Below, piece by piece: positions 54,401 to 61,718 of a stretch of 64,000 bases of DNA. The position numbers and the translations under genes are program-made. The notes below the pieces were generated by a model. It was not told the DNA's origin, ran no database searches, and saw only the letters and a program-made list of their open reading frames with translations. How positions within the stretch are numbered: position 1 is the stretch's first letter; each line of letters starts with the position of its first letter. Origin of the DNA: Acrocarpospora macrocephala (GTDB taxonomy: Bacteria > Actinomycetota > Actinomycetes > Streptosporangiales > Streptosporangiaceae); assembly GCF_009687865.1 (NCBI RefSeq), contig NZ_BLAE01000020.1:62001-126000 (forward strand). Direction: 5' to 3'.

Positions 54401-57400
54401 CTTCGGCCTGGCGGATCACATCCAGCAGCGACCACTCCACGAACGGCTCCAACGCCGCCGCGCACTCCGCCATCCGGCCCGCGAAGACCGGCGACTCCTC
54501 AAGCAGGGCAGCGCCCATCCCCGCCCACTGGGCTCCCTGACCAGGGAACACCCACACCGACTTCCCGACGACATCGGCCACACCCGAGACGACGCCACCG
54601 GCCGCGGGCTCATCCGAGGCAAGCACACCCAGGCCCGCCACCAGCTCGCCGCGGTCCCCGCCGACCACCACCGCACGGTGCTCGAACACCGACCGCGACA
54701 CCACCAGCGAAAACGCCGTATCGACCGGGTCCAGGTCATCGGCCTCCACCTGCGCCGCCAGACGACGCGCCTGACCACGCAACGACTCCTCGGTCTTCGC
54801 CGACACCACCCACGGCACCACACCACCGGCAGGCTCTTCCACCTCCGGCCGCGTGACACCTTCCGGTCCTTGCTCCAAGATCACGTGGGCGTTGGTGCCG
54901 CTGATCCCGAACGACGACACCGCCGCCCGGCGCGGATGGCCGTTCTTCTGCCACTCCACCGGCTCGGTCAGCAGCTCCACCGCGCCAGAGGCCCAGTCCA
55001 CGTGCGAGGACGGCGCATCGACATGCAACGTCTTGGGCAGCACCCCATGCCGCATGGCCAGCACCATCTTGATCACACCGGCGACGCCCGCGGCGGCCTG
55101 GGTGTGACCGATGTTCGACTTGATCGAACCCAGCAGCAACGGACGGTCCTCGTCCCGATCCTGACCGTAGATGGCCAGCAGCGCCTGCGCCTCGATCGGG
55201 TCGCCCAGCGTCGTCCCCGTACCGTGGCCTTCGACCGCGTCCACCTCGGACGGCGAGAGCCCGGCACCGGCCAGCGCCTGCCGGATCACCCGCTGCTGCG
55301 AAGGACCGTTCGGAGCGGTCAACCCGTTGGACGCGCCATCCTGGTTGACCGCCGAGCCACGGACGATCGCCAGCACCTGGTGCCCGTTGCGCTGAGCGTC
55401 CGACAGCCGCTCCAGCACCAGGATGCCCACACCCTCGGACCAGCTCACCCCGTCGGCCGCGTCGGAGTAGGACTTGCACCTGCCGTCGCCGGCCAGCCCG
55501 CCCTGGGCGCTGAAATCGATGAACGGCCCGGGGTTGGCCATCACGGTCACGCCACCGGCCAGCGCGAGCGAGCAGTCGCCGCCGCGCAGCGCCTGCGCTG
55601 CCAGGTGCATCGCCACCAGCGACGACGAGCAGGCGGTGTCCACCGTCACCGCCGGGCCCTCCAGACCCAGCGTGTACGAAACCCGGCCGGTCGCGACGCT
55701 GCCCGTGCTACCGGTACCGACGAACCCCATCACTTCTGGCGGGAACGACACGCTGTTCGCGTAGTCGTGATACATCAGTCCGGCGAACACCCCGGTACGG
55801 CTGCCGCGCAACGAGACCGGGTCGATCCCCGCCCGCTCGATCGCCTCCCAGGACGTCTCCAGCAGCAGCCGCTGCTGCGGATCCATCGCCAGCGCCTCAT
55901 GGGGCGAGATCCCGAAGAACCCGGGGTCGAACTCCCCCGCCTCGTGCAGGAAGCCGGCTTCGCGCACATAGCTCGTGCCCCGGCGGTCCCGATCCGAGCT
56001 GTAGAAGGCTCCCAGATCCCAGCCGCGCGTGGTCGGGAAGGGCGAGATCCCGTCCCCGCCCTCAGTCACCAACCGCCACAGATCCTCCGGAGAGGCGACC
56101 CCGCCCGGATAGCGGCAGGCCATGCCCACGATCACGATCGGGTCGTCGGCCACCGGCCGGGCCTCGGCGGGAACCACCATGTCGGCGTGCTCGCCGAGCA
56201 GCTCGGCCAGCAGGAACTCCGCCAGCAGCATCGGCGTGGGGTAGTCGAACACCAGCGTGGCCGGCAACCGCAGCCCGGTCGTACCGTTCAGCCGGTTGCG
56301 AAGGTCCACCGAGGTCAGCGAGTCGAAGCCCAGCTCGCGGAACTCACGACGCACCTCCACCGTCTCCGGCGAGAGGTGCCCCAGCACCATGGCCACCTCG
56401 GTCCGTACCAGATCCACCAGGACCTCGGCGCGCTCGGCCGCCCCCAGCCGCGCCAGCCGCTGCAGCAGCGTGCTGGCCGTCGCCGACTTTCCGATGGCGG
56501 ACCGGCGCCTTCCCCGCACCAGCTTCCGCAACAGTGGCGGTACTTCGCCCAGCGTGCGCAGCACCGCCAGATCCAGCCGGACGGGTGCCACGACCGGTTC
56601 GCCGGAACGGAGCGCCGACTCGAACAAAGCGACGCCCTGTTCCGGTGCGAGAGGCGGAGTGCCGGCACGGGCCAGCCGCGCCATCTCGCCATCGCTCAAG
56701 GTGCCGGTCATCCCGCTGTCCTGAGCCCACGCACCCCAGGCGAGTGACAGCCCGGGCAATCCGGCAGCCTGGCGGTGCTGGGTCAGCGCGTCGAGGAAGG
56801 AGTTGGCCGCGGCATAGTTGCCCTGGCCGGGAGCTCCGATCAGGCCCGCCGCCGACGAGAACACGACGAACTCGGCCAGATCAAGATCCGCGGTGAGCTC
56901 GTGCAGGTGCCAGGCGGCGTCCACCTTCGGCCGCAGTACCGGCTCCAGCCGTTCCGGCGTCAGCGAGGCGATGGTCCCGTCGTCCAGCACACCCGCGGTG
57001 TGGATCACCGCGGTCAGCGGATGATCGGCGTCCACCTCGGACAGCAAGGCCGCCACCTGGTCCCGGTCGGTCACGTCACACGCCACGACTGTGACCTCGA
57101 CACCGTGGGCGATCAGCTCGGCCTGCAGCTCCACCGCGCCCGGAGCGTCCAGGCCCCTCCGGCTGACCAGCAGCAGGTGCCGAACACCGCGTTCGACCAC
57201 CACATGCCGGGCGAACAGCACACCCAGGCCACCGGTCCCGCCGGTGATCAACACTGTGCCGTCCGGATCCCACGGCCGTTCGACCTCGGGGCCGGGCACC
57301 ACCCGTGCCAGCCGGGCCACCCGCACCTCACCACCGCGCACCGCCACCTGCGGCTCGCCGGAGGCGAGCACCCCGGCCAGCACCGACTCGGACAGCTCCC

Positions 57401-60400
57401 CATCGACATCCACCAGGACAAACCGCCCCGGATTCTCCGACTGCGCCGACCGCACCAATCCGCATGCGGCAGCCGCCGCCAGATCGGTGACCGCCTCACC
57501 CTCACCCGCGGCCACCGCACCCCGCGTCACGAACACCAGCCGCGAATCGCGATACCGCTCGTCAGCCAGCCATCCCTGTACCACGGTCAGAACGCGCGCG
57601 GTCAGCTCGTGCGCCGACTGCACCACCGCGCCGTCGCAGATCATTTCGGTCACCACGACACCCGGTGCCTGGTCCGCGTCCCCGAACACCGACGCGAGGT
57701 CGAACGTGTGGATGTCCACCGTCGGCGGGACGGGTTCGGTGGACGGCGCCACCCGCGCCGTCGGCAACGCCGTCCACTCCACCCTGAACAGGGGGTCTCG
57801 CTCGCTCCTGCGGTCATCCGCACCGGTGTCGCCCGTGATCGGGCGCAGGATGAGCGACCGCGCCGTAAGTACCGGCTCACCCGCCGCATCGGCCACCGCC
57901 AGCGAGACGGCATCGCCCTCTGTCCTGGCCAGCCGTACCCGCAGAGCCGACGCGCCACCGGCGTGCAGGCACACCTCGCCCCAGGAGAACGGCAACCGGA
58001 CGCCCTCGGCATCGTCAAGACCGGCGAAGGTCACCACGTGCAACGCCGCGTCCAGCAGAGCCGGATGTACGCCGAAGGAGCCGGCGTCCGACTCCAGCCG
58101 GCTCGGCAGGCTCACCTCGGCGAAGATCTCGTCAGCACGCCGCCAGGCCGCCCGCAGGCCCTGGAACAGCGGCCCGTAACTCAGCCCGCTCTCGGCGAGT
58201 TGCTCGTACAGCCCGTCCAGCTCGATCGCGGACGCGCCCTGCGGCGGCCAGACTTCGGTATCGAGTCGCTCCGCGGTCTGGCCGCCGGCGGCGAGGACGC
58301 CCACCGCGTGCCGTACCCACGGCTCGTCGTCGGCGGCCTCCGCCGACCGGGTGTAGATACTCAGGTCACGTCTGCCGGACTCCTCCGCGCCCACCCACAC
58401 CTGCACTGCCACGACGTCGGTTTCGCCCAGGACGAGCGGCGCCGCCAGGGTGAGCTCCTCGACCAGGTCGCAGCCGACCTGGTCACCGGCCCGGATCGCC
58501 AGCTCCAGGAACGCGGTGCCGGGGAACAGCACCCGCCCGCCCACGACGTGATCGGCGAGCCAGGCCTGCGACCGCAACGACAGCTGGCCGGTCAGCAGCA
58601 CGCCGTCCGAAGCGGCCAGCGCCACAGCGGCGCCCAGCAAAGGATGCCCTGCCGCGGTCAGCCCCAGGTTTCGAGCGTCGCCCATGCGCTGGGTGCGGGG
58701 CCAGTACAACTCGTGCTGGAACGGGTAGGTGGGCAGGTCGACGTGGCGACCGTGCGGGAGCACCGCCTGCCAGTCGACCGGCACCCCGTGCACGTGCAGT
58801 TCTGCCAGCGCCATCATGGACGCCGCCGACTCGTCGCGGTCCTTGCGCAATACCGGGACGAGCACGGCATCCGCGTCGAGCGTGTCGCCGGCCATGGCGG
58901 TCAGGACGCCGTCAGGGCCCAGCTCCAGATACGCCCGTACGCCCTGGGCGTGCAGCGTGCGGACGCCGTCGGCGAAGCGGACCGAGCCGCGGACCTGGTC
59001 CACCCAGTAATCCGGCGAGCACAACTGCTCGTCCGTGGCCAGTTCGCCGGTCACGTTCGAGACCACGGGAATTTCCGGCGGACTGTAAGTCAGCGTCCGG
59101 GCCAGGGCGCGGAAGTCCGCCAGCATCGGGTCCATCAACGGCGAATGGAACGCATGCGACACCCGCAACCGCTTGGTTCGCACCCCACGCTCTTCCAGGA
59201 CGGCCGCGACGCTGAGGACCGGGCCCTCAACCCCGGAGATCACCACGGCGTTCGGGCCGTTCACCGCCGCGATCGACACCTGGTCTTCGCGTCCGGCCAG
59301 CAGATCGGCAACCTGATCCTCGGACGCCTGGACCGCGACCATCGCCCCACCCGCGGGCAGCGCCTGCATCAACCGCGCCCGGCCCGCCACCAGCGCGCAC
59401 GCGTCGCTCAGTGAGAGCACCCCGGCCACGTGCGCGGCGGTGATCTCCCCGATCGAATGGCCGGCCAGCACATCCGGCACCACGCCCCAGGACTCGACCA
59501 GCCGGAACAGGGCCGTCTCCAGCGCGAACAGCGCCGGCTGCGCCCACCCCGTCTGATCCAGCAGCTCCGTCTCGGCGAACATGACGTCGCGCAGCGGCCT
59601 GTCGAGCAGCGGGTCCAGCTCCGCGATCACCGCGTCCAAAGCCTTGGCGAATACCGGGAACCGGTCGTACAGCTCCCGGCCCATGCCCGCGCGCTGGCTG
59701 CCCTGACCGGTGAACAGCACCGCCAGTTGCGGCTCCGTCGCGGCCTCCGCGCGCACCACGCCCGCACCCGGCAGGTCCTCGGCCAGCGCGCCCAAACCGG
59801 CCAGCGCACTCTCGCGGTCGCTCGCCAGCACCACCGCGCGATGCTCGAACGCCGACCGCGTCGTGGCCAGCGCGAACGCCGTATCGGCCAGCGCCACCTC
59901 GGGATGGGCCTGCACATGCGAGGCCAGTTGCCCGGCCTGCGCCCGCAGCGCCTCTGCCGTACGGCCCGACACCAGCACCACACCAGCGGCCGGAGCCGGA
60001 TCCTCCGCACCCGGTTCGGCCGGAACCTCCGGCCCTTCCTCCAGGATCACGTGGGCGTTGGTGCCGCTGATCCCGAACGACGACACGGCGGCCCGGCGCG
60101 GACGACCGGTCCGCGGCCACTCCACCGGCTCGGTCAGCAGCTCCACCGCGCCCGCCGACCAGTCCACATGCGAAGACGGCGCATCCACATGCAACGTCTT
60201 GGGCAGCACCTCATGCCGCATGGCCATGACCATCTTGATCACACCCGCCACGCCGGCGGCGGCCTGCGTGTGACCGATGTTCGACTTGATCGACCCCAGC
60301 AGCAGCGGGCGGCCCTCCGGCCGGTCCTGCCCGTACGTCGCCAGCAGCGCCTGCGCCTCGATCGGGTCGCCCAGCGTCGTACCCGTACCGTGCCCCTCGA

Positions 60401-61412
60401 CCACATCCACGTTGGCGGGCGTGAGCCCGGCGCCGGCCAGTGCCTGCCGGATCACCCGCTGCTGAGAAGGACCGTTCGGCGCGGTCAACCCGTTCGACGC
60501 GCCATCCTGGTTCACCGCGGAACCACGGACGACCGCCAGCACCTGATGCCCGTTGCGGCGCGCGTCCGACAGCCGCTCCAGCACCAGCATGCCGATGCCC
60601 TCAGCCCACCCCGTGCCGTCCGCCGCGTCGGCGAACGGCTTGCACCGCCCGTCGGCCGCGAGCCCGCCCTGGGCGCTGAAGTCGATGAACATGCCTGGCG
60701 TGGCCATCACGGTCACACCACCGGCCAGCGCCAGGCCGCACTCGCCCGAGCGCAGCGCCTGCGCCGCCAGATGCAACGCCACCAGGGAGGAGGAACACGC
60801 GGTGTCCACCGTCACCGCCGGGCCTTCCAGCCCCAGCGTGTACGAAATCCGGCCAGTCGCGACGCTCCCCGCGGTGCCGGTGCTGGCGAAGCTCCGCACT
60901 TCCGGCGGGAATTCAACACTCGGGCCGTAGTCGTGATACATCACACCGGCGAACACACCGGTACGGCTGCCCTTCAGCGAACCCGGCTCGATCCCCGCCC
61001 GCTCGAAAGCCTCCCACGACACCTCCAGCAGCAACCGCTGCTGCGGATCCATCGCCAACGCCTCACGCGGCGAAATACCGAAGAACCCCGGATCGAACTC
61101 CCCTGCCCCGTGCAGGAACCCGCCCTCACGCACATAACTACTGGTCCCCCGGCGCTCCCGATCCGCGTTGAACAGCCCGGCCAGATCCCAGCCGCGGGAC
61201 GTCGGGAATTCCCCGATCCCGTCCCCACCCTCGGCCACCAGCCGCCACAAATCCTCCGGAGAGTTGACGTCACCCGGGAAGCGGCACGCCATCGACACAA
61301 TCGCGATCGGATCGTGCCTGCCCGACTCGACCTCCTGGAGCCGTCGACGGGTCTCGCGCAGATCGGCGGCGACCGACTTAAGGTAGTCAACGAGCTTCCG
61401 GTCTTCCGACAT
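12231..61412 (-). CDS. Giant type I modular polyketide synthase, gene B, nine extension modules, 16,393 aa
   Basis: A single uninterrupted frame of 16,393 codons (about 1.7 MDa) encodes nine complete cis-AT extension modules. Start: ATG at 61412 with GGAGG nine bases upstream, followed by the standard N-terminal docking coil ([13 protein letters not shown]). Modules by residue: B1 34-1756, B2 1757-3828, B3 3829-5547, B4 5548-7276, B5 7277-9000, B6 9001-10757, B7 10758-12834, B8 12835-14581, B9 14582-16305; the tail 16306-16393 is a docking segment. Every module is KS-AT-DH-(ER)-KR-ACP; ER occurs in B2 and B7. All nine KSs keep the TACSSS Cys and the HGTGT and KSNxGH His residues. Its length resembles the nine-module mycolactone synthase MLSA1. 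It extends the chain received from gene A and passes it to gene C. Frame integrity was checked at more than 45 catalytic codons spread over the gene, all in phase. Confidence 0.97.
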   Translation of the reverse strand: MSEDRKLVDYLKSVAADLRETRRRLQEVESGRHDPIAIVSMACRFPGDVNSPEDLWRLVAEGGDGIGEFPTSRGWDLAGLFNADRERRGTSSYVREGGFLHGAGEFDPGFFGISPREALAMDPQQRLLLEVSWEAFERAGIEPGSLKGSRTGVFAGVMYHDYGPSVEFPPEVRSFASTGTAGSVATGRISYTLGLEGPAVTVDTACSSSLVALHLAAQALRSGECGLALAGGVTVMATPGMFIDFSAQGGLAADGRCKPFADAADGTGWAEGIGMLVLERLSDARRNGHQVLAVVRGSAVNQDGASNGLTAPNGPSQQRVIRQALAGAGLTPANVDVVEGHGTGTTLGDPIEAQALLATYGQDRPEGRPLLLGSIKSNIGHTQAAAGVAGVIKMVMAMRHEVLPKTLHVDAPSSHVDWSAGAVELLTEPVEWPRTGRPRRAAVSSFGISGTNAHVILEEGPEVPAEPGAEDPAPAAGVVLVSGRTAEALRAQAGQLASHVQAHPEVALADTAFALATTRSAFEHRAVVLASDRESALAGLGALAEDLPGAGVVRAEAATEPQLAVLFTGQGSQRAGMGRELYDRFPVFAKALDAVIAELDPLLDRPLRDVMFAETELLDQTGWAQPALFALETALFRLVESWGVVPDVLAGHSIGEITAAHVAGVLSLSDACALVAGRARLMQALPAGGAMVAVQASEDQVADLLAGREDQVSIAAVNGPNAVVISGVEGPVLSVAAVLEERGVRTKRLRVSHAFHSPLMDPMLADFRALARTLTYSPPEIPVVSNVTGELATDEQLCSPDYWVDQVRGSVRFADGVRTLHAQGVRAYLELGPDGVLTAMAGDTLDADAVLVPVLRKDRDESAASMMALAELHVHGVPVDWQAVLPHGRHVDLPTYPFQHELYWPRTQRMGDARNLGLTAAGHPLLGAAVALAASDGVLLTGQLSLRSQAWLADHVVGGRVLFPGTAFLELAIRAGDQVGCDLVEELTLAAPLVLGETDVVAVQVWVGAEESGRRDLSIYTRSAEAADDEPWVRHAVGVLAAGGQTAERLDTEVWPPQGASAIELDGLYEQLAESGLSYGPLFQGLRAAWRRADEIFAEVSLPSRLESDAGSFGVHPALLDAALHVVTFAGLDDAEGVRLPFSWGEVCLHAGGASALRVRLARTEGDAVSLAVADAAGEPVLTARSLILRPITGDTGADDRRSERDPLFRVEWTALPTARVAPSTEPVPPTVDIHTFDLASVFGDADQAPGVVVTEMICDGAVVQSAHELTARVLTVVQGWLADERYRDSRLVFVTRGAVAAGEGEAVTDLAAAAACGLVRSAQSENPGRFVLVDVDGELSESVLAGVLASGEPQVAVRGGEVRVARLARVVPGPEVERPWDPDGTVLITGGTGGLGVLFARHVVVERGVRHLLLVSRRGLDAPGAVELQAELIAHGVEVTVVACDVTDRDQVAALLSEVDADHPLTAVIHTAGVLDDGTIASLTPERLEPVLRPKVDAAWHLHELTADLDLAEFVVFSSAAGLIGAPGQGNYAAANSFLDALTQHRQAAGLPGLSLAWGAWAQDSGMTGTLSDGEMARLARAGTPPLAPEQGVALFESALRSGEPVVAPVRLDLAVLRTLGEVPPLLRKLVRGRRRSAIGKSATASTLLQRLARLGAAERAEVLVDLVRTEVAMVLGHLSPETVEVRREFRELGFDSLTSVDLRNRLNGTTGLRLPATLVFDYPTPMLLAEFLLAELLGEHADMVVPAEARPVADDPIVIVGMACRYPGGVASPEDLWRLVTEGGDGISPFPTTRGWDLGAFYSSDRDRRGTSYVREAGFLHEAGEFDPGFFGISPHEALAMDPQQRLLLETSWEAIERAGIDPVSLRGSRTGVFAGLMYHDYANSVSFPPEVMGFVGTGSTGSVATGRVSYTLGLEGPAVTVDTACSSSLVAMHLAAQALRGGDCSLALAGGVTVMANPGPFIDFSAQGGLAGDGRCKSYSDAADGVSWSEGVGILVLERLSDAQRNGHQVLAIVRGSAVNQDGASNGLTAPNGPSQQRVIRQALAGAGLSPSEVDAVEGHGTGTTLGDPIEAQALLAIYGQDRDEDRPLLLGSIKSNIGHTQAAAGVAGVIKMVLAMRHGVLPKTLHVDAPSSHVDWASGAVELLTEPVEWQKNGHPRRAAVSSFGISGTNAHVILEQGPEGVTRPEVEEPAGGVVPWVVSAKTEESLRGQARRLAAQVEADDLDPVDTAFSLVVSRSVFEHRAVVVGGDRGELVAGLGVLASDEPAAGGVVSGVADVVGKSVWVFPGQGAQWAGMGAALLEESPVFAGRMAECAAALEPFVEWSLLDVIRQAEDAPSLDRVDVVQPVSFAVMVSLAAVWESLGVRPDAVVGHSQGEIAAAVVAGGLSLQDGARVVALRSRLIADQLAGLGAMASVSLPVEQVRERLSSWDGRVSVAAINGPRSVVVAGEVQAVDELVERLTEDGVRVRRIAVDYASHSAQVDLIGAELAQVLAEVAGRAVRVPMLSTVTGQWLEGTELDAAYWCDNLRNTVNFAPAIGELLEQRYRAFVEVSPHPVLTIGIGECVDEAAVDAVIAGTLRRDGGGLDRVLVSAAELFVRGVAVDWRAVLPGGRRVDLPTYAFKHQWYWPVGAGSQIGNVAAAGLATAGHPLLGAAVGLADSDGVLLTGRLSLSSHPWLADHAVAGTVIFPGTGLLELAIRAGDQVGCDLVEELTLTAPLVLGVDDAVAVQVWVGAAQETGHRSVNVYARSAEAAADVPWVRHATGTLTAGTPTMAAASPAAPFDAAVWPPQGATAIDLDGLYEGLSTSGFEYGPVFQGLRAAWRGAGGEVFAEVALPEQTQSSAGGFGLHPALLDAALHAVAFAGLDDSEGGRLPFSWGGVSLQAAGAAMLRVRLVRTAADSVTLTAVDAAGEPVLSARSLVLRPFSPDQLAAAGGGQATLGEGLFRLEWTALSDAPVADPVPVVVVGLDTLGLARDQVEVYPDLSALAEAGPVPGVVLAGIVTDPAVDAVTCAHEVTAAVLGLLQGWLADERLESSRLVFVTRGAVAAGAGEEITDLAAAAVWGLVRSAQSENPGRFVLVDVDGQESSLPAVLAALMASGEPQAAVRHGEVRVPRLAPLASGAGLVPPGGGVPWRLGSRAKGSLDALELLPFPQAAGPLEAGQVRLAVHAAGMNFRDLLDGLNALGWFQDKVGLMGGEAAGVVLEVGPEVDDLRPGDRVVGITEGGFGPVVVTGAGGVTKIPDGVSFEQAATIPVSFLTSYYGLMDLAGLRPGESLLVHAGTGGTGMAAIQLAQRLGVEVFATASPAKWDVLRSLGIPDDHIASSRTLEFEERFSGRGIDVVLNSLTGDFIDASARLLRPGGRFIEMGKLDIRDQDQFPGLTYHWFDILDAGPERLRQILAELMELFAAGEVRPLPVTAWDVRRGREAFRFMSQARHTGKIVLTMPRRWNPEGTVLITGGTGGLGAVFARHLVAEHDVRHLLLVSRRGPDAAGARELARELTARGAHVTIAACDMADRDAVAGLLAGIGAEHPLTAVIHAAGILDDGTIASLTPERLESVLRPKVDAAWHLHELTQDLDLAAFVVFSSLAGLLGGAGQGNYAAANAWVDALMAQRQAQGLPGLSLPWGLWAQATGMTGGMSQADVQRMTAAGLPPITTEHGLALFDTAIGSDSPLVVPVRLNMPAMPAQLVPPLLRGLVKSTRRTAASAPAAGEGVLLRQLAGLAQADRARFVVDLVRAQAAAVLGHPSLEAVQGRREFRELGFDSLTAIELRNRLNAATGLRLSSTVVFDYPTPTVLGEYLLSEVLGAHGDAILPVVTASTSDDPIVVVSMACRFPGGVNSPEDLWRLVIEGQDAITPLPTDRGWQSHGDLKGGFIFDAPEFDAEFFRISPREALAMDPQQRLLLETTWEVLERAGVDADSLRGSDTGVFIGSVGSGYLPGEESRGHIMTGMLASVASGRISYTFGLEGPAVTVDTACSSSLVTIHMAAQALRNGECSLAVAGGVTVISTLAGYGELGEQGGLAPDARCKAFSDSADGIGWSEGVGLVMLERLSDAQRHGHQVLAIVRGSAINQDGASNGLTAPNGPSQRRVIRKALAVAGLSPSEVDAVEAHGTGTVLGDPIEAQALLATYGQDRDQPLLLGSVKSNIGHTQAAAGVAGVIKMVMAMRHGVLPETLHVGALSSHVDWDSGAVEVLTEQREWPRTDHPRRAAVSSFGISGTNAHMILEQGPEEVAEPAVAEPAGVVPWVISGRTGKALSAQARRLSAHLDAHSDLDTAFSLVASRALFEHRAVVVGRDRQELLAGLSAVEAGEPTARVVAGVADVDGKSAWVFPGQGAQWVGMGRRLLEESPVFAGRMAECAAALEPFVDWSLLDVVRQADGLDRVDVVQPVSFAVMVSLAAVWESLGVRPDAVVGHSQGEIAAAVVAGGLSLQDGARVVALRSRLIADRLAGRGVMLSVMAPAEQVRETLAAADLLDRISIAAVNGPRVVTVAGDPEAMRVLERRLSADGVMRWQLAGADFAAHSPQVDALRDELLAELADVSPRTARIPMLSTATGQWLDGTELDTGYWYENVRRTVEFAPAIERLLEERYRAFVEVGPHPLLTLGIEQAVDQAGVTAVVAGTLRRDEDGLDRVLLSAAELFVRGVAVDWQAVLPGGRRIDLPTYAFQHHRFWPSGMRIADARGLGLAAAGHPLLGAAVGLADSDGALLTGLMSVRTHPWLADHAVAGTALFAGTGFLELAIRAGDQVGCDRVEELTLAAPLVLGTDDAVAVQVVVSASDETGRRNLAIYARPADTPDQPWVRHAAGVLAVGARTARFDTTVWPPAGATPIALDGLYDELAEGGVRYGPTFKGLRAAWQRDGEIFAEVAVPEEVGDAGSFGLHPALLDAALQPASFLDLVEPGQGRLLFSWAGVCLHAGGASALRVRLARTGSGSVSLAAVDAEGAPVLTADSLVFRPVSADQMLVSGAQGLERDALFALEWAVAPTVVSPTDAMAGLDCVELDWSELNRSGLDELRWAASGLSSPDRVPDVVAVEITSPVMAVGAAAAQEVTGRVLELLRQWLADERFTESRLVLVTRGAVAGTEDEAVTDPAAAAVWGLVRAAQAENPDRFLLVDVDERETALTALPEALACGEPQVAIRGHVARVPRLVRLTPGGDATPRLDLGGTVLITGGTGGLGSSLARHLVAEHGVRHLLLAGRRGMDAPGAVELAAELIAHGAEVTIAACDLADRDQVAELLAGVPAEHPLTAVVHTAGVRDDGMIPSLDERRLATVFGPKADGAWHLHELTRDLDLAAFVLYSSMAGLVGGPGLGGYAAANAYLDALAQHRRAQGMPGLSLVWGPWAADAGMAGELSETDLRRLAAAGFHLFSFAEGLALFDAVLGCGTPVVAPVRLNLPALQALGEVPPLLRSLVRSTRRTAAAPVSGADQVLLRQLAGLAPADRSRLVIDLVRAQAATVLGHTSPQMLEVRREFRELGFDSLTAVELRNRLNAATGLRLPATLVFDYPTPVVLAEFLLAELLGEHGDVIAATPIASVADDPIVIVGMACRYPGGVHSPEDLWQLVTEGRDAVSPLPLDRGWQVNGELDFQGGFMPDVAEFDAGFFGISPREALAMDPQQRVLLETTWEAVERAGIDPLSLRGSSTGVYVGASASGYIPSDEARGFMVTGQSGSVLSGRLSYTLGLEGPAVTVDTACSSSLVAMHLAAQALRSGECALALAGGVTVVASPMGIMEFSAQGGLAADGRCKSYSDAADGTSWSEGVGLVVLERLSDARRNGHQVLAVMRGSAVNQDGASNGLTAPNGPSQQRVIRQALAGAGLAPADVDVVEGHGTGTALGDPIEAQALLATYGQGRPEDRPLLLGSIKSNIGHTQAAAGVAGVIKMVMAMRHGMLPRTLHVDEPSSHVDWASGAVELLTEPAEWPKNGHPRRAAVSSFGISGTNAHLIIERVEAPDAEPGDQESEDGPSASAGAVPVLVSGRSAEALRAQAGRLASYLDGEPDLRLGDVACSQASTRSAFEYRAAVVAADLAGAVAGLRALAEDRPSAGVLHGLAAAEPKPAVLFTGQGSQRAGMGRELYDRFPVFAQALDEAIAELDPLLDGSLREVLFAEPGTEALDQTGWAQPALFAVETALFRLVESWGVRPDVLAGHSIGEITAAHVAGVLSLRDACALVAARARLMQALPADGAMVAVQTSEEEVAELLAGRENEVSIAAVNGPAAVVISGAEQAVLEVAGTLAERGRKTRRLRVSHAFHSPLMDPMLADFRTVAGRLTYNPPRIPIVSTLTGEQATAEQLCSPDYWVEQVRGAVRFADAVRVLHRQGVTAYLELGPDGVLTAMAKDILAHSSDADPVLVPVLRKDRDEQTAIMAALAQLHVRGVPVDWQAVLQGGRRIDMPTYAFQRQRFWSDGSATQAGNVAAAGLAAARHPLLGVAVGLADSAGVLLTGRLSLRSHPWLADHAVGGTVIFPGTGFLELAIRAGDQVGCDLVEELTLTTPLVLGERDAVAVQVWVASAAESGRRNLSIYARPAEAADEEPWVRHATGVLAAAGPGAAGFDTAVWPPQDATPIQMDDLYDRFAAGGFHYGPVFQGLRAAWRGADGEVFADVVLPEQAQSSAASFGMHPALLDAALHAVTFAGLDDADGRLPFSWGEVCLHAGGASVLRVRLDRTGGDTVSVIAVDAAGEPVLSARSLVLRPVTADQAAWGSGRDPLRDSLFQLAWTALPDGPAAAADLDSVELTLTPASDLAALETVPEVVTVTVGSAAHGDVVASVHELTAAALNLLRAWLADDRCLRSRLVFVTTGAVAASESETVTDLAAAAVWGLVRSAQWEEPGRFVLVDVAGQSLPALPGVLAAASASGEPQVAVREDGVRVPRLARVTRASDPGEGGARSWDPEGTVLITGGTGGLGALFARHVVAERGVRRLLLASRRGSDAAGAVELRAELIAHGVDVEIAACDVADRDQVVALLAGIDAEHPLTAVVHTAGVLDDGTIPALTAERLESVLRPKVDAAWHLHELTQGLDLAAFVLFSSLAGVMGNAGQGNYAAANVFLDALAQQRRAAGLPALSLAWGAWSQDAGMTGTLDDAEMRRMARAGMPPLSPEQGLALFEAATTLEHALLIPVRLEPSALRTQGEIPALLRGLVRGGRRSAASGSVVAATLLQRLAPLGAAERAEVLLDLVRTEVAVVLGHVSPGTVEVRREFRELGFDSLTAVELRNRLNGATGLRLPATLVFDYPTPTLLAEFLLAELLGEDADAVIPTVILPVADDPIVIVGMACRYPGGVNSPEDLWRLVTEGADAISPFPTTRGWHRDALSQAEGQAVKYVQAGGFLHEAGEFDPGFFGISPREALAMDPQQRLLLEVTWEAIERTGIDPVSLRGSHTGVFAGVMYHDYANSTAFPADVMGFMGTGTAGSVATGRLSYTLGLEGPAVTVDTACSSSLVAMHLAAQALRGGDCSLALAGGVTVMATPGPFIDFTGQGGLAPDGRCKSYSDAADGAGWSEGVGMLVLERLSDARRNGHQVLAIVRGSAVNQDGASNGLTAPNGPSQRRVIRKALAGAGLAPADVDAVEGHGTGTTLGDPIEAQALLATYGRDRDEDRPLLLGSIKSNIGHTQAAAGVAGVIKMVLAMRHGVLPKTLHVDAPSSHVDWASGAVELLTEPVEWQKNGHPRRAGVSSFGISGTNAHVILEQGPEASVSESVEQAPGAVPWVVSAKTPEALRGQARRLAAQVEAGDLDPVDVGSSLVVSRSVFEHRAVVVGRDRGGLLSGLSAVGAGELATGVVSGVADIAGKSVWVFPGQGAQWVGMGGRLLEESPVFAGRMAECAAALEPFVDWSLLDVIRQTEDAPSLDRVDVVQPVSFAMMVSLAAVWESLGVRPDAVVGHSQGEIAAAVVAGGLSLQDGARVVALRSRLIADRLAGLGAMASVPLPVEQVRERLAVWDERISVAAINGPRSVVVAGEVAAIEEVVERLTAEEVRVRRIAVDYASHSAQVDLIGAELAQVLAEVTPRSVRMPMLSTVTGQWLEGPELDAAYWCDNLRNTVAFAPAIRELLEQRHRVFVEVSPHPVLTIGIGECVDEAAVDAVIAGTLRRDEGGLDRVLVSAAELFVRGVTVDWRALLPGGRRVDLPTYAFQHQWFWPDGSASAGAGNVTAAGLAATKHPLLGAAVGLADSDGVVLTGRLSLATHPWLADHTVAGMVFFPGTGFLELAIRAGDQVGCDLVEELTLAAPLVLAEDEAVVVQIAVGAPEETGRRTLSVFSRPAQAGDEAQWVRHATGTLATDTRGVAHFDTEVWPPAGATAIELDGLYDELASRGLGYGPAFRGLRAAWSGPGGEIFAEVALPEQAASNAGAFGVHPALLDAALHAVSFAGLNVVEGGLLPFSWQEVCLHASGAALLRVRLAKSGDDSVSLSAADRAGAPVLSARSLVVRPFTPEQFADAGGGGVARDSLFGLDWTALPEAVGTETVPSVVELTGELAALDSAPDVVMVTVGSADAGNVAEATHELVAHILDLLQQWLADERFRASRLVFVTRGAVAASESEAVTDLAAAAVWGLVRSAQWEDPGRFVLVDVDAELSSSSLAAVLASGEPQAAVREGAVRVPRLARVTPAEEPERPWDPDGTVLITGGTGGLGGSLARHLVTERGVRHLLLTSRRGLDAAGAAELERELAAHGAHVTIAACDMADRDQVAALLAGVDAAHPLTAVVHTAGVLEDATISSLTPERLGRVLRPKVDAAWHLHELTRGVDLAAFILYSSLSGVMGAPGQGNYAAANTFLNALAQSRRAEGLPALSLAWGAWTQDTGMTSALSEADMRRIARTGMPPLSVEQGLALFDAAGRVTRPVVIPLRLELAVLRAQGEVSPLLRGLVRSGRRSAASGSVVAATLLQRLAPLGAAERAEVLLDLVRTEVAMVLGHVSPETVEVRREFRELGFDSLTAVELRNRLNGVTGLRLPATLVFDYPTPTVLAEFLLAELLGEHADAIIPAPALPLSDDPIVIVGMACHFPGEIHSPEDLWRLVAEGGDGISEFPTTRGWDLAALFNPDTEHRGTSYVREGGFLESAAQFDPGFFGISPREALAMDPQQRLLLETSWEAIERAGMDPTSLRGSRTGVFAGIFYHDYGMNAQFPPEVLGFVGTGTAASVATGRISYTLGLEGPAVTVDTACSSSLVAMHMAAQALRSGECDLALAGGATVMATPLAFIDFSTQGGLSPDGRSKSFADAADGTSYSEGVGMVLLERLSDARRNGHQVLAIVRGSAVNQDGASNGLTAPNGPSQQRVIRQALAGAGLSPAGVDAVEAHGTGTTLGDPIEAQALLATYGQDRPEGQPLLLGSIKSNLGHTQAAAGVAGVIKMVMAMRHGVLPKTLHVDAPSSHVDWASGAVELLTEPVEWQQNGHPRRAGVSSFGISGTNAHVILEQGPEGVTRPEVEEPAGGVVPWVISAKTPEALRGQARRLAAQVEADALDPVDVGSSLVVSRSVFEHRAVVVGEDRGELLSGLSAVEAGEPAARVVSGVADVVGKSVWVFPGQGAQWAGMGAALLEESPVFAGRMAECAAALEPLVEWSLLDVIRQAEGAPGLDRVDVVQPVSFAVMVSLAAVWESLGLRPDAVVGHSQGEIAAAVVAGGLSLQDGARVVALRSRLIADRLAGLGAMASVALPVEQVREWLSSWDGRVSVAAINGPRSVVVAGEVAAIEELVERLAGDGVRVRRIAVDYASHSAQVDLIGAELVQVLAGVAPRSVRVPMLSTVTGQWVEGPELDAGYWCDNLRNTVAFAPAVGQLLEQRYRAFVEVSPHPVLTIGIGECVDEATADAVITGTLRRDEGGLDRVLVSAAELFVRGIAVDWKSVLPGGRQVELPTYAFQHQRYWPNAKQSGDARVLGLSATRHPLLGAAVGLADTDGMVLTGRLSVSTQPWLADHVVAGSVVVPGSVFVELAVRAGDQVGCDVVEELTLNAPLALAEQDAVVVQVSVGAPQEGRRSLSVHTRLADGDDDGQWVLHATGTLTTGLAPAVPFDAAVWPPAGATAIELGGLYEELAEEGFAYGPAFQGLRAAWRGSDGEVFAELSLPEQVSGAGEFGLHPALLDAALHAVPFAGLDTAGSGWSPLSWGEVCLHAGGASMLRLRLAGAGGDAVSLSAVDATGAPVLSARSVVLRPVSTEQLALDGRGSGRDTLFRVEWAAIAGAPEAAWAPMSVGLLGRDTLGATAALRTAGNDAAGEPGGLPVHEDLSSLLESGPVPGVVVTELVSDPAAGVVESAHALTARVLDLLQRWLADERFADSRLVFLTRGAVVADAGEAAPDPVVAAAHGLVRSAQSENPGRFLLADVDGELPDSVLAGVLASDEPQVAVRGGEVRVPRLARLAPAETAERPWDPAGTVLITGGTGGLGALFARHVVAERGVRHLLLTSRRGLDAPGAVELQAELIAHGVEVTIAACDMADRDAVAALLAQVDAGHPLTAVIHTAGVLADGTIPSLTSERLDSVLRPKVDAAWHLHELTRSSDLAGFVVFSSMAGVTGNAGQGNYAAANAFLDALAQLRRAQGLPGLSLAWGLWAQETGMTGALGAIELRRIARAGMPALSAEQGLAAFDAAATSGQPAVVAARLDLPVLRTLGHVPQLMRGLVRVGRRSAVSTPVGGDAELVRRLAGLGETEQVRLVVELVRAQAAVVLGHPSPETVQVRREFRELGFDSLTAVELRNRLNIATGLRLPATLVFDYPTPVVLAEFLVSELLGRQDQGVASGVVAEQKAGVADDPIAIVGMSCRFPGGVNSPEELWRLLSEGEDAISPVPADRGWDLASVSGTGLDVQGGFLADVAGFDAGFFGISPREALAMDPQQRLLLEGVWEAIERTGIDPVSLKGSSTGVFVGTNGQDYMSLMMNAAADVEGHAITGMSASVLSGRLSYTLGLEGPAVTVDTACSSSLVAMHMAAQALRSGECSLALAGGATVMTTPIGFIGFSAQGGLAPDGRCKAFSDTADGTTWSEGMGVLVLERLSDARRNGHEVLAVLRGSAINQDGASNGLTAPNGPSQQRVIRQALAVSGLSPSEVDAVEAHGTGTTLGDPIEAQALLATYGKDRPEGRPLLLGAIKSNFGHTQAAAGVAGVIKMVLALRHGVLPKTLHVDAPSSHVDWASGAVELLTEPAEWPQTGRPRRAGVSSFGISGTNAHVILEQGPTTPRIEAGTVARDDAPAAGALPVLVSARTAEVLRAQAERLASHVQDRGEVALADTAFSLATTRPAFEHRAVVLAGDRDGLLAGLAALAEDRPGAGVVRGVAAEPRLAVLFTGQGSQRAGMGRELYDRFPVFAQALDEVIAELDPLLDGSLREVLFADQAGLLDQTGWAQPALFAVEMALFRLVSSWGVRPEVLAGHSVGEITAAHVAGVLSLADACALVAARARLMQALPAGGAMVAVQTSEEEVAEVLAGREDQVSIAAVNGPASMVISGVEQPVLEVAAALAKRGVRTKRLRVSHAFHSPLMDPMLEDFRTLASRLTYNPPRIPIVSTLTGDAATAEQVCSADYWVDQVRGAVRFADGVRTLETQGVRAYLELGPDGVLTAMAQDTLAAEIDNVLVPVLRRDRDEHEVVIEALAQLHVHGVSVNWQAVLPRGRRVDLPTYAFQHERYWPGAASRVGNVAAAGLAVTDHPLLGAAVGLADSDGVLLTGRLSLSSHPWLADHAVAGTVIFPGTGFLELAIRAGDQVGCDLVEELTLTAPLVLTETDAVAVQVWVGAAQDTGHRSVTVYARSAQAADDVPWTRHATGTLATGVSTAVPFDAAVWPPQGATAIELDGLYEGLASGGFEYGPVFQGLRAAWRGADGAVFGEVVLPEQAQSSAGSFGVHPALLDAALHAVTFAGLDDSEGGRLPFSWSEVSLHATGAAMLRVRLSRTAADSATLTAVDAAGEPVLSARSLVLRPFSPGQIAAVGDGQAAERDGLFRLEWTALSDVPVADPVPVAMVGFAAFELDALGLAGTWDSVAVHRDLPALAEAGPVPGVVLAEVETASGVDAVASAHQVTRGVLDLLQGWLAEERFAESRLVFLTRGAVAAGDDEEVTDLAAAAAWGMVRSAQAENPGRFVLVDVDEESVRLGALGGLLGGVLASGEPQVAVRGGGVRAPRLASLASGAGLLPPSGTAWKLGSRAKGSLDALELIDYPGTVEPLAAGQVRVAVHAAGVNFRDLLDALHALGWFQDKVGLMGGEAAGVVLEVGPEVDDLRPGDRVVCLTEGAFGPVVTSAPVLSKIPDGISFEQAATIPVTFLTAYYGLMDLAGLQPGESLLVHAGTGGVGMAAIQLAQRLGVEVFATASPAKWDVLRSLGIPDDHIASSRTLDFEEQFRAVRGERGIDVVLNSLTGEPIDASARLLRPGGRFIEMGKLDIRDQAQFPGLTYHWFDMLDAGAERLQQILAELMELIAAGELRPLPFTAWDVRRGREAFRYMSQARHTGKIVLTMPRRWNPENTVLVTGGTSGLGAEVARHLVAAHGVRHLLLASRRGPDAPGVTELHQELSDQGARVTISACDMADRDAVAGLLAGVDAEHPLTAVIHAAGIVDDGTIPSLTPERVDAVLRPKVDAAWHLHELTQDMDLAEFVVFSSLAGLIGNAGQGNYAAANAWLDGLMAQRRVQGLPGLSLTWGLWAQATGMTGGMSQASVQRMATAGIPPISTEQGLALFDAAIGSDSPLVVPVRLNLSAMPAQLVPPLLRGLVRGTRRTAAALSAAGGGGAGEALSRQLAGLAHPQRIHLLVDLVRAQAAAVLGHSSVEGVDVRREFRELGFDSLTALELRNRLNDATGLRLPSTLVFDYPTPTALGEYLLSELLGVHGDAILPVVATSVADDPIAIVSMACRFPGGVSSPEDLWRLVAEGKDAISPVPRDRGWQVQGELDFYGGFLSDAAEFDPGFFGISPREALAMDPQQRILLEASWEAIERAGIDPVSLRGSRTGVYAGAIFHDYGMSGEFSPDVMAFVSTGSAGSILTGRVAYALGLEGPAVTVDTACSSSLVAMHMAAQALRSGECDLALAGGVTVMATPGVFIDFSAQGGLAGDGRCKAFSDTADGTGWSEGVGLVVLERLSDARRNGHQVLAVVRGSAVNQDGASNGLTAPNGPSQQRVIRQALAVAGLSAAEVDAVEAHGTGTTLGDPIEAQALLATYGQNRPEDRPVLLGSIKSNIGHTQAAAGVAGVIKMVMAMRHGMLPKTLHVDAPSSHVDWADGAIELLTEPVEWQQNGHPRRAGVSSFGISGTNSHVILEQGPEAEQAGSDAEDWAPAADVVPWVVSAKTEESLRGQARRLAAHVEAGDLNSVDTAFSLVVSRSAFEHRAVVVGRDRQELLAGLSAVEVGGSAARVVEGVADVDGKSAWVFPGQGAQWVGMGRRLLEESPVFAGRMAECAAALEPFVDWSLLDVIRQAEGAPSLDRVDVVQPVSFAVMVSLAAVWESLEVRPDAVVGHSQGEIAAAVVAGGLSLQDGARVVALRSRLIADRLAGLGAMASVALPVEQVRERLAVWDGRVSVAAVNGPRSVVVAGEVAAVEELVEHLAAEEVRVRRIAVDYASHSAQVDLIGAELAQVLAEVAPRPVRVPMLSTVTGQWLEGPELDAAYWCDNLRNTVAFAPAIGELLEQRYRAFVEVSPHPVLTIGIGECADEAAVDAVIAGTLRRDEGGLDRVLVSAAELFVRGVAVDWQAVLTGGRRVDLPTYAFQHQRFWPNAKQSGDARVLGLSATRHPLLGAAMPLANSDGVVLTGRLSLSAQPWLADYVVAGSAVVPGSVFVELAIRAGDQVGCDVVEELTLVAPLALGEGEAVAVQVWADATQEQGRRSLSVYARSADAADDTPWVRHATGTLATGTPESAPFDTAMWPPAGTTAIELDGLYDELATRGLAYGPAFQGLRAAWQGADGEIFAELSLPEHVGGADSFGLHPALLDAVLQVTPIADAEAVQEPFSWGQVCLHAGGASMLRVRLARTGDDAFSLFAVDAAGEPVVSARSVVLRPISTEQLALDGRDAGRDTLFRVEWAPMAGTPEAAGAPATVGLLGRDTLGAAAALRAAGDNAAGESSGLSVHEDLSSLLESGPVPGMVLTELVSDPVAGVVESAHALTTRVLDLVQRWLTDERLADSRLVFLTRGAVATEGEAAPDPVVAAARGLVRSAQSENPGRFVLVDVDDQEISVPLLAGVLASDEPQVAVRGDEVRVARLARVVPGPEVERPWDPDGTVLITGGTGGLGALFARHLVAERGVRHLLLTSRRGLEAPGAVELQAELIAHGVEVTIASCDVADRDHVAALLEQVPAGHPLTAVIHTAGVLDDGTIPSLTPERLDAVLRPKVDAAWHLHELTKDLDLAAFVVFSSLAGVMGNAGQGNYAAANAFLDSLVQLRRAQGLPGLSLAWSLWAQETGMTGGLGAIELRRIARAGMPPLSAEQGLAAFESAATSGQAAVVPVRLDLPVLRTFPEVPHLMRGLVRVGRRSAVSTSVAGDAELVRRLVGLGENEQVRLVVELVRAQAAVVLGHASADAVQARREFRELGFDSLTAVELRNRLNTATGLRLPATLVFDYPTPAVLARFLVSELLGRQDQAVASGVVAAQKAGVAGDPIVIVGMSCRFPGEVNSPEELWRLLSEGEDAITPFPTDRGWDMEMLFGSDGRGSSATDQGGFLPDVAGFDAGFFGISPREALAMDPQQRLLLEGVWEAVERAGIDPVSLKGSSTGVFVGTNGQDYASLIVSAQADVQGHGVTGLSASVLSGRLSYTLGLEGPAVTVDTACSSSLVAMHLGVQALRSGECDLALTGGATVMASPLGIIGFSAQGGLAQDGRCKAFADTADGTSYSEGVGMLVLERLSDARRNGHQVLAIVRGSAINQDGASNGLTAPNGPSQQRVIRQALANAGVSPSEVDAVEAHGTGTALGDPIEAQALLETYGKDRQEDRPLLLGAIKSNIGHTQAAAGVAGVIKMVLALRHGVLPKTLHVDAPSSHVDWTSGAVELLTEPAEWPRTGRPRRAGVSSFGISGTNAHVILEEGPEVPAGPDVEDQAPPAGVVPVLVSAKTDQALRAQAERLVSQVRERGEVALADTAFALATTRSAFEHRAVVLASDRESALAGLGALAEDLPGAGVVRAVAGAEPQLAVLFTGQGSQRAGMGRELYDRFPVFAEALDEVIAELEPSLEQGRSLREVLFAEPGTPEAAALDQTGWAQPALFALETALFRLVESWGVRPDVLAGHSIGEITAAHVAGVLSLSDACALVAARARLMQALPAGGAMVAVQASEDQVADLLAGRSGEVSIAAVNGPASLVLSGVEEAVLEVAAALESQKVKTRRLRVSHAFHSPLMDPMLEDFRTLASRLTYNPPRIPIVSTLTGQAATTEQVCSPGYWVDQVRGAVRFADGVRTLETQGVRAYLELGPDGVLTAMAQDTLAAEFDNVLVPVLRKDRDEHTAVMTALARLHVHGVPVDWRAVLPRGGRVDLPTYAFEHRRYWPDSAGSGGGNVAAAGLAAADHPLLSAAVGLADSDGMVLTGRISLRTHPWLADHAVAGTVVFPGTGFLELAVRAGDQVGCDVVEELTLVAPLVLGEGEAVAVQVSVAAPEESGHRSVNVYARSAQAGEDVPWVRHATGTLATGSPAAGSFDAAVWPPTGATAVELDGFYDELADQGLEYGPVFQGLRAAWQRDGEIFAEVALPEQAQSEAGTFGLHPALLDAALHAVIFAGLDDSEGGLVPFSWAGVSLEAGGASVLRVRLARTADDSVELAAVDAAGAPVVSARSVGLRPVSAGELAVSDRGIGWESLFGVEWKAVAGTPETGETGDVAVFGLDGLGAATADAVPPVVVLEVAADPAAGAVESAHMLTTQVLGVVQQWLADERFADSRLVFLTRGAIAAGDGETVTDLPASAVWGLVRSAQSENPDQFVLVDADEHEISAPVLAGVLASGEPQVAVREGEMLVPRLARVLPDSPDISDIDSVEDGARPWAPDGTVLITGGTGGLGALFARHVVVERGVRHLLLVSRRGLDAPGAVDLRAELIAHGAEVEIATCDLADRDQVADLLAGIDAGHPLTAIIHTAGVLADGTIPSLSAERLDSVLRPKVDAAWHLHELTQDMDLAGFVVFSALAGVVGAPGQGNYAAANAFLDALAQLRRARGLAGLSLAWGSWAQDSGMTGTLSGTELRRVTRPGMPPLSAEHGLAAFEAATASARAMVVPVRLDLPVLRAMGEVPHLMRGLVRVGRRSAVSTSAGGGEELVRRLAELDEAEQVRLVTELVRTQAALVLAHESAEAIQPGREFRELGFDSLTTVELRNRLNAVTGLRLQATVIFDYPTPASLAEHLLAEIAPGENKATELSLLADLNRFEMALSGHALNEVARNGIVTRLRHLLATVSETGTETSEITVAEVLESASTKDILGFIESELGRLKDL
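12498..17669 (-). other. Gene B module 9: KS-AT(malonyl)-DH-KR(Ser to Ala)-ACP
   Basis: Last module of gene B. KS Cys 14752 (TNGQDY type). AT: GHSIGE Ser 15208, HAFH 15308-15311, malonyl-CoA. DH: His 15514 in [10 protein letters not shown] and Asp 15681, intact. The KR has VLADGTI and Tyr 16102, but the catalytic Ser, 13 residues before the Tyr, is Ala 16089 (FSALAG where every other KR has FSS or YSS; codon GCG at 13148-13146). ACP Ser 16268. If the KR is dead the unit stays a beta-ketone and the DH has no substrate; reduced activity is the alternative. Confidence 0.9.
17155..20320 (-). repeat. Duplicated block, copy 2: B8 DH to B9 KS
   Basis: Copy of the block at 28640-31800, with the same linkers and spacer in the same order. 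The catalytic DH His present in copy 1 is Tyr here, so the substitution most simply arose after the duplication. Boundaries are approximate. Confidence 0.8.
17670..22910 (-). other. Gene B module 8: KS-AT(methylmalonyl)-DH(inactive?)-KR-ACP
   Basis: KS Cys 12995 (IFHDY variant). AT: GHSQGE Ser 13446, YASH 13547-13550, methylmalonyl-CoA. The DH reads [14 protein letters not shown]: the catalytic His is Tyr 13751 (codon TAC at 20162-20160). Asp 13918 remains, in [10 protein letters not shown]. Its paralogue B6 has LADH at the same place. KR: VLDDGTI, Tyr 14353, FSSLAG intact; ACP Ser 14519. Loss of the His should stop dehydration, so the module is predicted to leave a beta-hydroxyl of the B-type KR configuration next to a methyl branch. 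Confidence 0.9.
22911..29141 (-). other. Gene B module 7: KS-AT(malonyl)-DH-ER-KR-ACP
   Basis: Second fully reducing module of gene B. KS Cys 10923 (TNGQDY type; KSNFGH). AT: GHSVGE Ser 11375, HAFH 11475-11478, malonyl-CoA. DH His 11680 in [10 protein letters not shown], Asp 11848. ER about 12136-12451, with [18 protein letters not shown] and PDDH. KR about 12458-12650 with [15 protein letters not shown] and Tyr 12607. ACP Ser 12776. Predicted: saturated, unbranched two-carbon unit. Confidence 0.93.
28640..31800 (-). repeat. Duplicated block, copy 1: B6 DH to B7 KS
   Basis: About 3.1 kb, from the AT-DH linker [18 protein letters not shown] through DH, the [10 protein letters not shown] spacer ([16 protein letters not shown]), KR, ACP, the linker GRQDQ-VASGVVA-QKAGVA, and into the KS of the next module. 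It is closely repeated at 17155-20320. The duplicated unit runs from DH to the next KS rather than following module borders. Boundaries are approximate. Confidence 0.8.
29142..34412 (-). other. Gene B module 6: KS-AT(methylmalonyl)-DH(variant)-KR-ACP
   Basis: KS Cys 9172 (FYHDY variant; KSNLGH). AT: GHSQGE Ser 9620, YASH 9721-9724, methylmalonyl-CoA. DH: His 9925 in [18 protein letters not shown] and Asp 10091; this active-site stretch differs from the usual T-V-I-F-P-G-T-G-F form and is shared only with B8. KR: VLADGTI, Tyr 10529, FSSMAG intact. ACP Ser 10695. DH motif residues are complete, but the variant and the type of the next KS leave it open whether dehydration occurs. The DH-to-next-KS stretch is duplicated as B8-B9. 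Confidence 0.9.
33890..35540 (-). repeat. Duplicated block, copy 1: B5 KR-ACP to B6 KS
   Basis: KR ([32 protein letters not shown]), ACP and the start of the next KS ([27 protein letters not shown]) recur in the same order at 200-1850. Boundaries are approximate. Confidence 0.7.
34413..39584 (-). other. Gene B module 5: KS-AT(methylmalonyl)-DH-KR-ACP
   Basis: KS Cys 7446 (MYHDY type). AT: GHSQGE Ser 7893, YASH 7994-7997, so methylmalonyl-CoA. DH: His 8201 in [10 protein letters not shown] and Asp 8369. KR: VLEDATI (LED instead of LDD, with the last Asp kept), YSSLSG, Tyr 8777, and FLN instead of FLD after the NYAAAN motif. ACP Ser 8942 is encoded AGC, while the other ACPs use TCG or TCC. Predicted: methyl-branched trans double bond. 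From its KR into the next KS the module resembles the C2-to-C3 junction. Confidence 0.92.
39585..44771 (-). other. Gene B module 4: KS-AT(malonyl)-DH-KR-ACP
   Basis: KS Cys 5704, of the SGY type ([12 protein letters not shown]). AT: FTGQGSQ, GHSIGE Ser 6159, HAFH 6259-6262, so malonyl-CoA. DH: His 6467 in [10 protein letters not shown] and Asp 6635. KR: VLDDGTI, Tyr 7053, FSSLAG intact. ACP Ser 7218. No ER. The KS-AT linker (about [16 protein letters not shown]) differs from all other modules. Predicted: two carbons and a trans double bond, within the run B3-B6 of non-ER reducing modules. Confidence 0.93.
44772..49928 (-). other. Gene B module 3: KS-AT(atypical)-DH-KR-ACP
   Basis: The most divergent module. 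KS Cys 3983; the KS has [10 protein letters not shown] instead of [10 protein letters not shown] and is followed by SYTFGLEG, features shared only with the C2 KS. The AT begins like the methylmalonyl ATs (GHSQGE, Ser 4423), but from about residue 4458 it changes, and the specificity motif reads FAAH (4527-4530) inside [12 protein letters not shown] keeps His 4731 and Asp 4895, but the last position of HxxxGxxxxP is Ala 4740 instead of Pro. KR has VRDDGMI in place of VLDD and GGYAAANAY around Tyr 5323; Lys, Ser, Tyr and Asn are present. ACP Ser 5489. The extender cannot be assigned with confidence; a double bond is the likely reductive outcome. Confidence 0.9.
49460..51990 (-). repeat. Duplicated block, copy 1: B2 ER-KR-ACP to B3 KS
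   Basis: The ER, KR ([23 protein letters not shown]), ACP and the following KS ([26 protein letters not shown]) are closely repeated in the same order at 5400-7945 in gene C. Boundaries are approximate and read from the translations. Confidence 0.75.
49929..56144 (-). other. Gene B module 2: KS-AT(methylmalonyl)-DH-ER-KR-ACP
   Basis: Fully reducing module. KS Cys 1928 (MYHDY type). AT with FPGQGAQ, GHSQGE (Ser 2377) and YASH at 2478-2481, the methylmalonyl-CoA signature. DH His 2684 and Asp 2858 intact. ER about 3140-3448 with NFRD, the HAGTGGTG cofactor loop and SPAKWD/PDDH residues; it is nearly the same as the ERs of A, B7 and C1. KR about 3455-3650, ILDDGTI, Tyr 3605. ACP Ser 3770. Predicted result: a saturated, alpha-methyl-branched unit. 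From the ER to the next KS the sequence is closely repeated in gene C (C1 to C2). Confidence 0.93.
56145..61313 (-). other. Gene B module 1: KS-AT(malonyl)-DH-KR-ACP
   Basis: First extension module of gene B, accepting the fully reduced chain from gene A. KS Cys 206 sits in TACSSS; the KS is of the MYHDY type. The AT has FTGQGSQ, GHSIGE (Ser 653) and HAFH at 753-756, the malonyl-CoA signature. DH: His 955 in [10 protein letters not shown] and Asp 1121 in HPALLDAAL, both intact. [10 protein letters not shown] loop, VLDDGTI (B-type), SS/Tyr 1533/Asn intact. ACP Ser 1698. No ER lies between DH and KR. Predicted product of the cycle: two carbons added and a trans double bond. The DH and KR calls rest on motif integrity; actual dehydration is inferred. 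Confidence 0.93.
61314..61412 (-). other. N-terminal docking coil of gene B
   Basis: Residues 1-33 ([14 protein letters not shown], then [16 protein letters not shown]) precede the first KS and have the heptad pattern and charge of the dimeric coiled-coil docking helices that receive the upstream PKS tail. The partner should be the tail of gene A. Confidence 0.88.
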
Positions 61413-61451
61413 CGGGGCTGACCTCCGAAGTGTTCCGAGGCCAGCCCAGAA
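61413..61451 (-). promoter_or_regulatory. A-B intergenic gap: ribosome binding site of gene B inside a strong hairpin
   Basis: The 39-base gap holds GGAGG (61426-61422), nine bases before the ATG. An inverted repeat pairs GGGCTGGCCTC (61447-61437) with GAGGTCAGCCC (61425-61415): eleven pairs including one G-T wobble, extended past one G-G mismatch by three more pairs around a CAC loop. The 3' arm covers most of the Shine-Dalgarno, and the 5' arm begins four bases after the stop of gene A. No T-run follows, so it does not look like a terminator. Translational coupling to gene A is inferred. Confidence 0.75.
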
Positions 61452-61718
61452 TCACAGGTCTCTGAGTTGGCCCAGTTCGCTCTCGATGATGCCGAGGATG
61501 TCCTCGGTACTCGCCGATTCGAGCATGTCGGCAACCGCGATTTCACTAGTCTCTGAACCGCTCGCGGTCACCTTCGCCAACAGCTGCCGCAGCCGTGTCT
61601 CGATACCGTTCCGCGTGATTTCGTCGAGCCCGACCTCGGAAAGCATGTCCTCGAATCGGTCGAGGTCGGCCAGCAACGACGGCTTCTCGGCCGCGGTTTC
61701 CCCGGGAGCGATTTCCGC
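61452..61718 (-). other. C-terminal docking segment of gene A
   Basis: After the ACP the protein continues for about 88 residues of helix-rich, charged sequence, from AEIAPGE through [12 protein letters not shown] and RLRQLLAKV to the end, [14 protein letters not shown]. Such tails in actinomycete PKSs form a dimerising helical bundle whose last helix binds the N-terminal coil of the next protein. It should pair with the N terminus of gene B. It differs from the gene B tail at several positions, including STEDIL versus STKDIL in the last helix. Confidence 0.85.

Noticed and set aside
60405-60420. EGHGTGT instead of EAHGTGT in several KSs (B1, B2, B4, B5) as a defect
   Set aside because: The catalytic His is unchanged and the Ala-to-Gly change recurs in several otherwise normal modules.
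61413-61451. Hairpin in the A-B gap as an intrinsic terminator
   Set aside because: There is no T-run after the stem and the 3' arm runs straight into the start codon of gene B; sequestering the ribosome binding site is a better reading.
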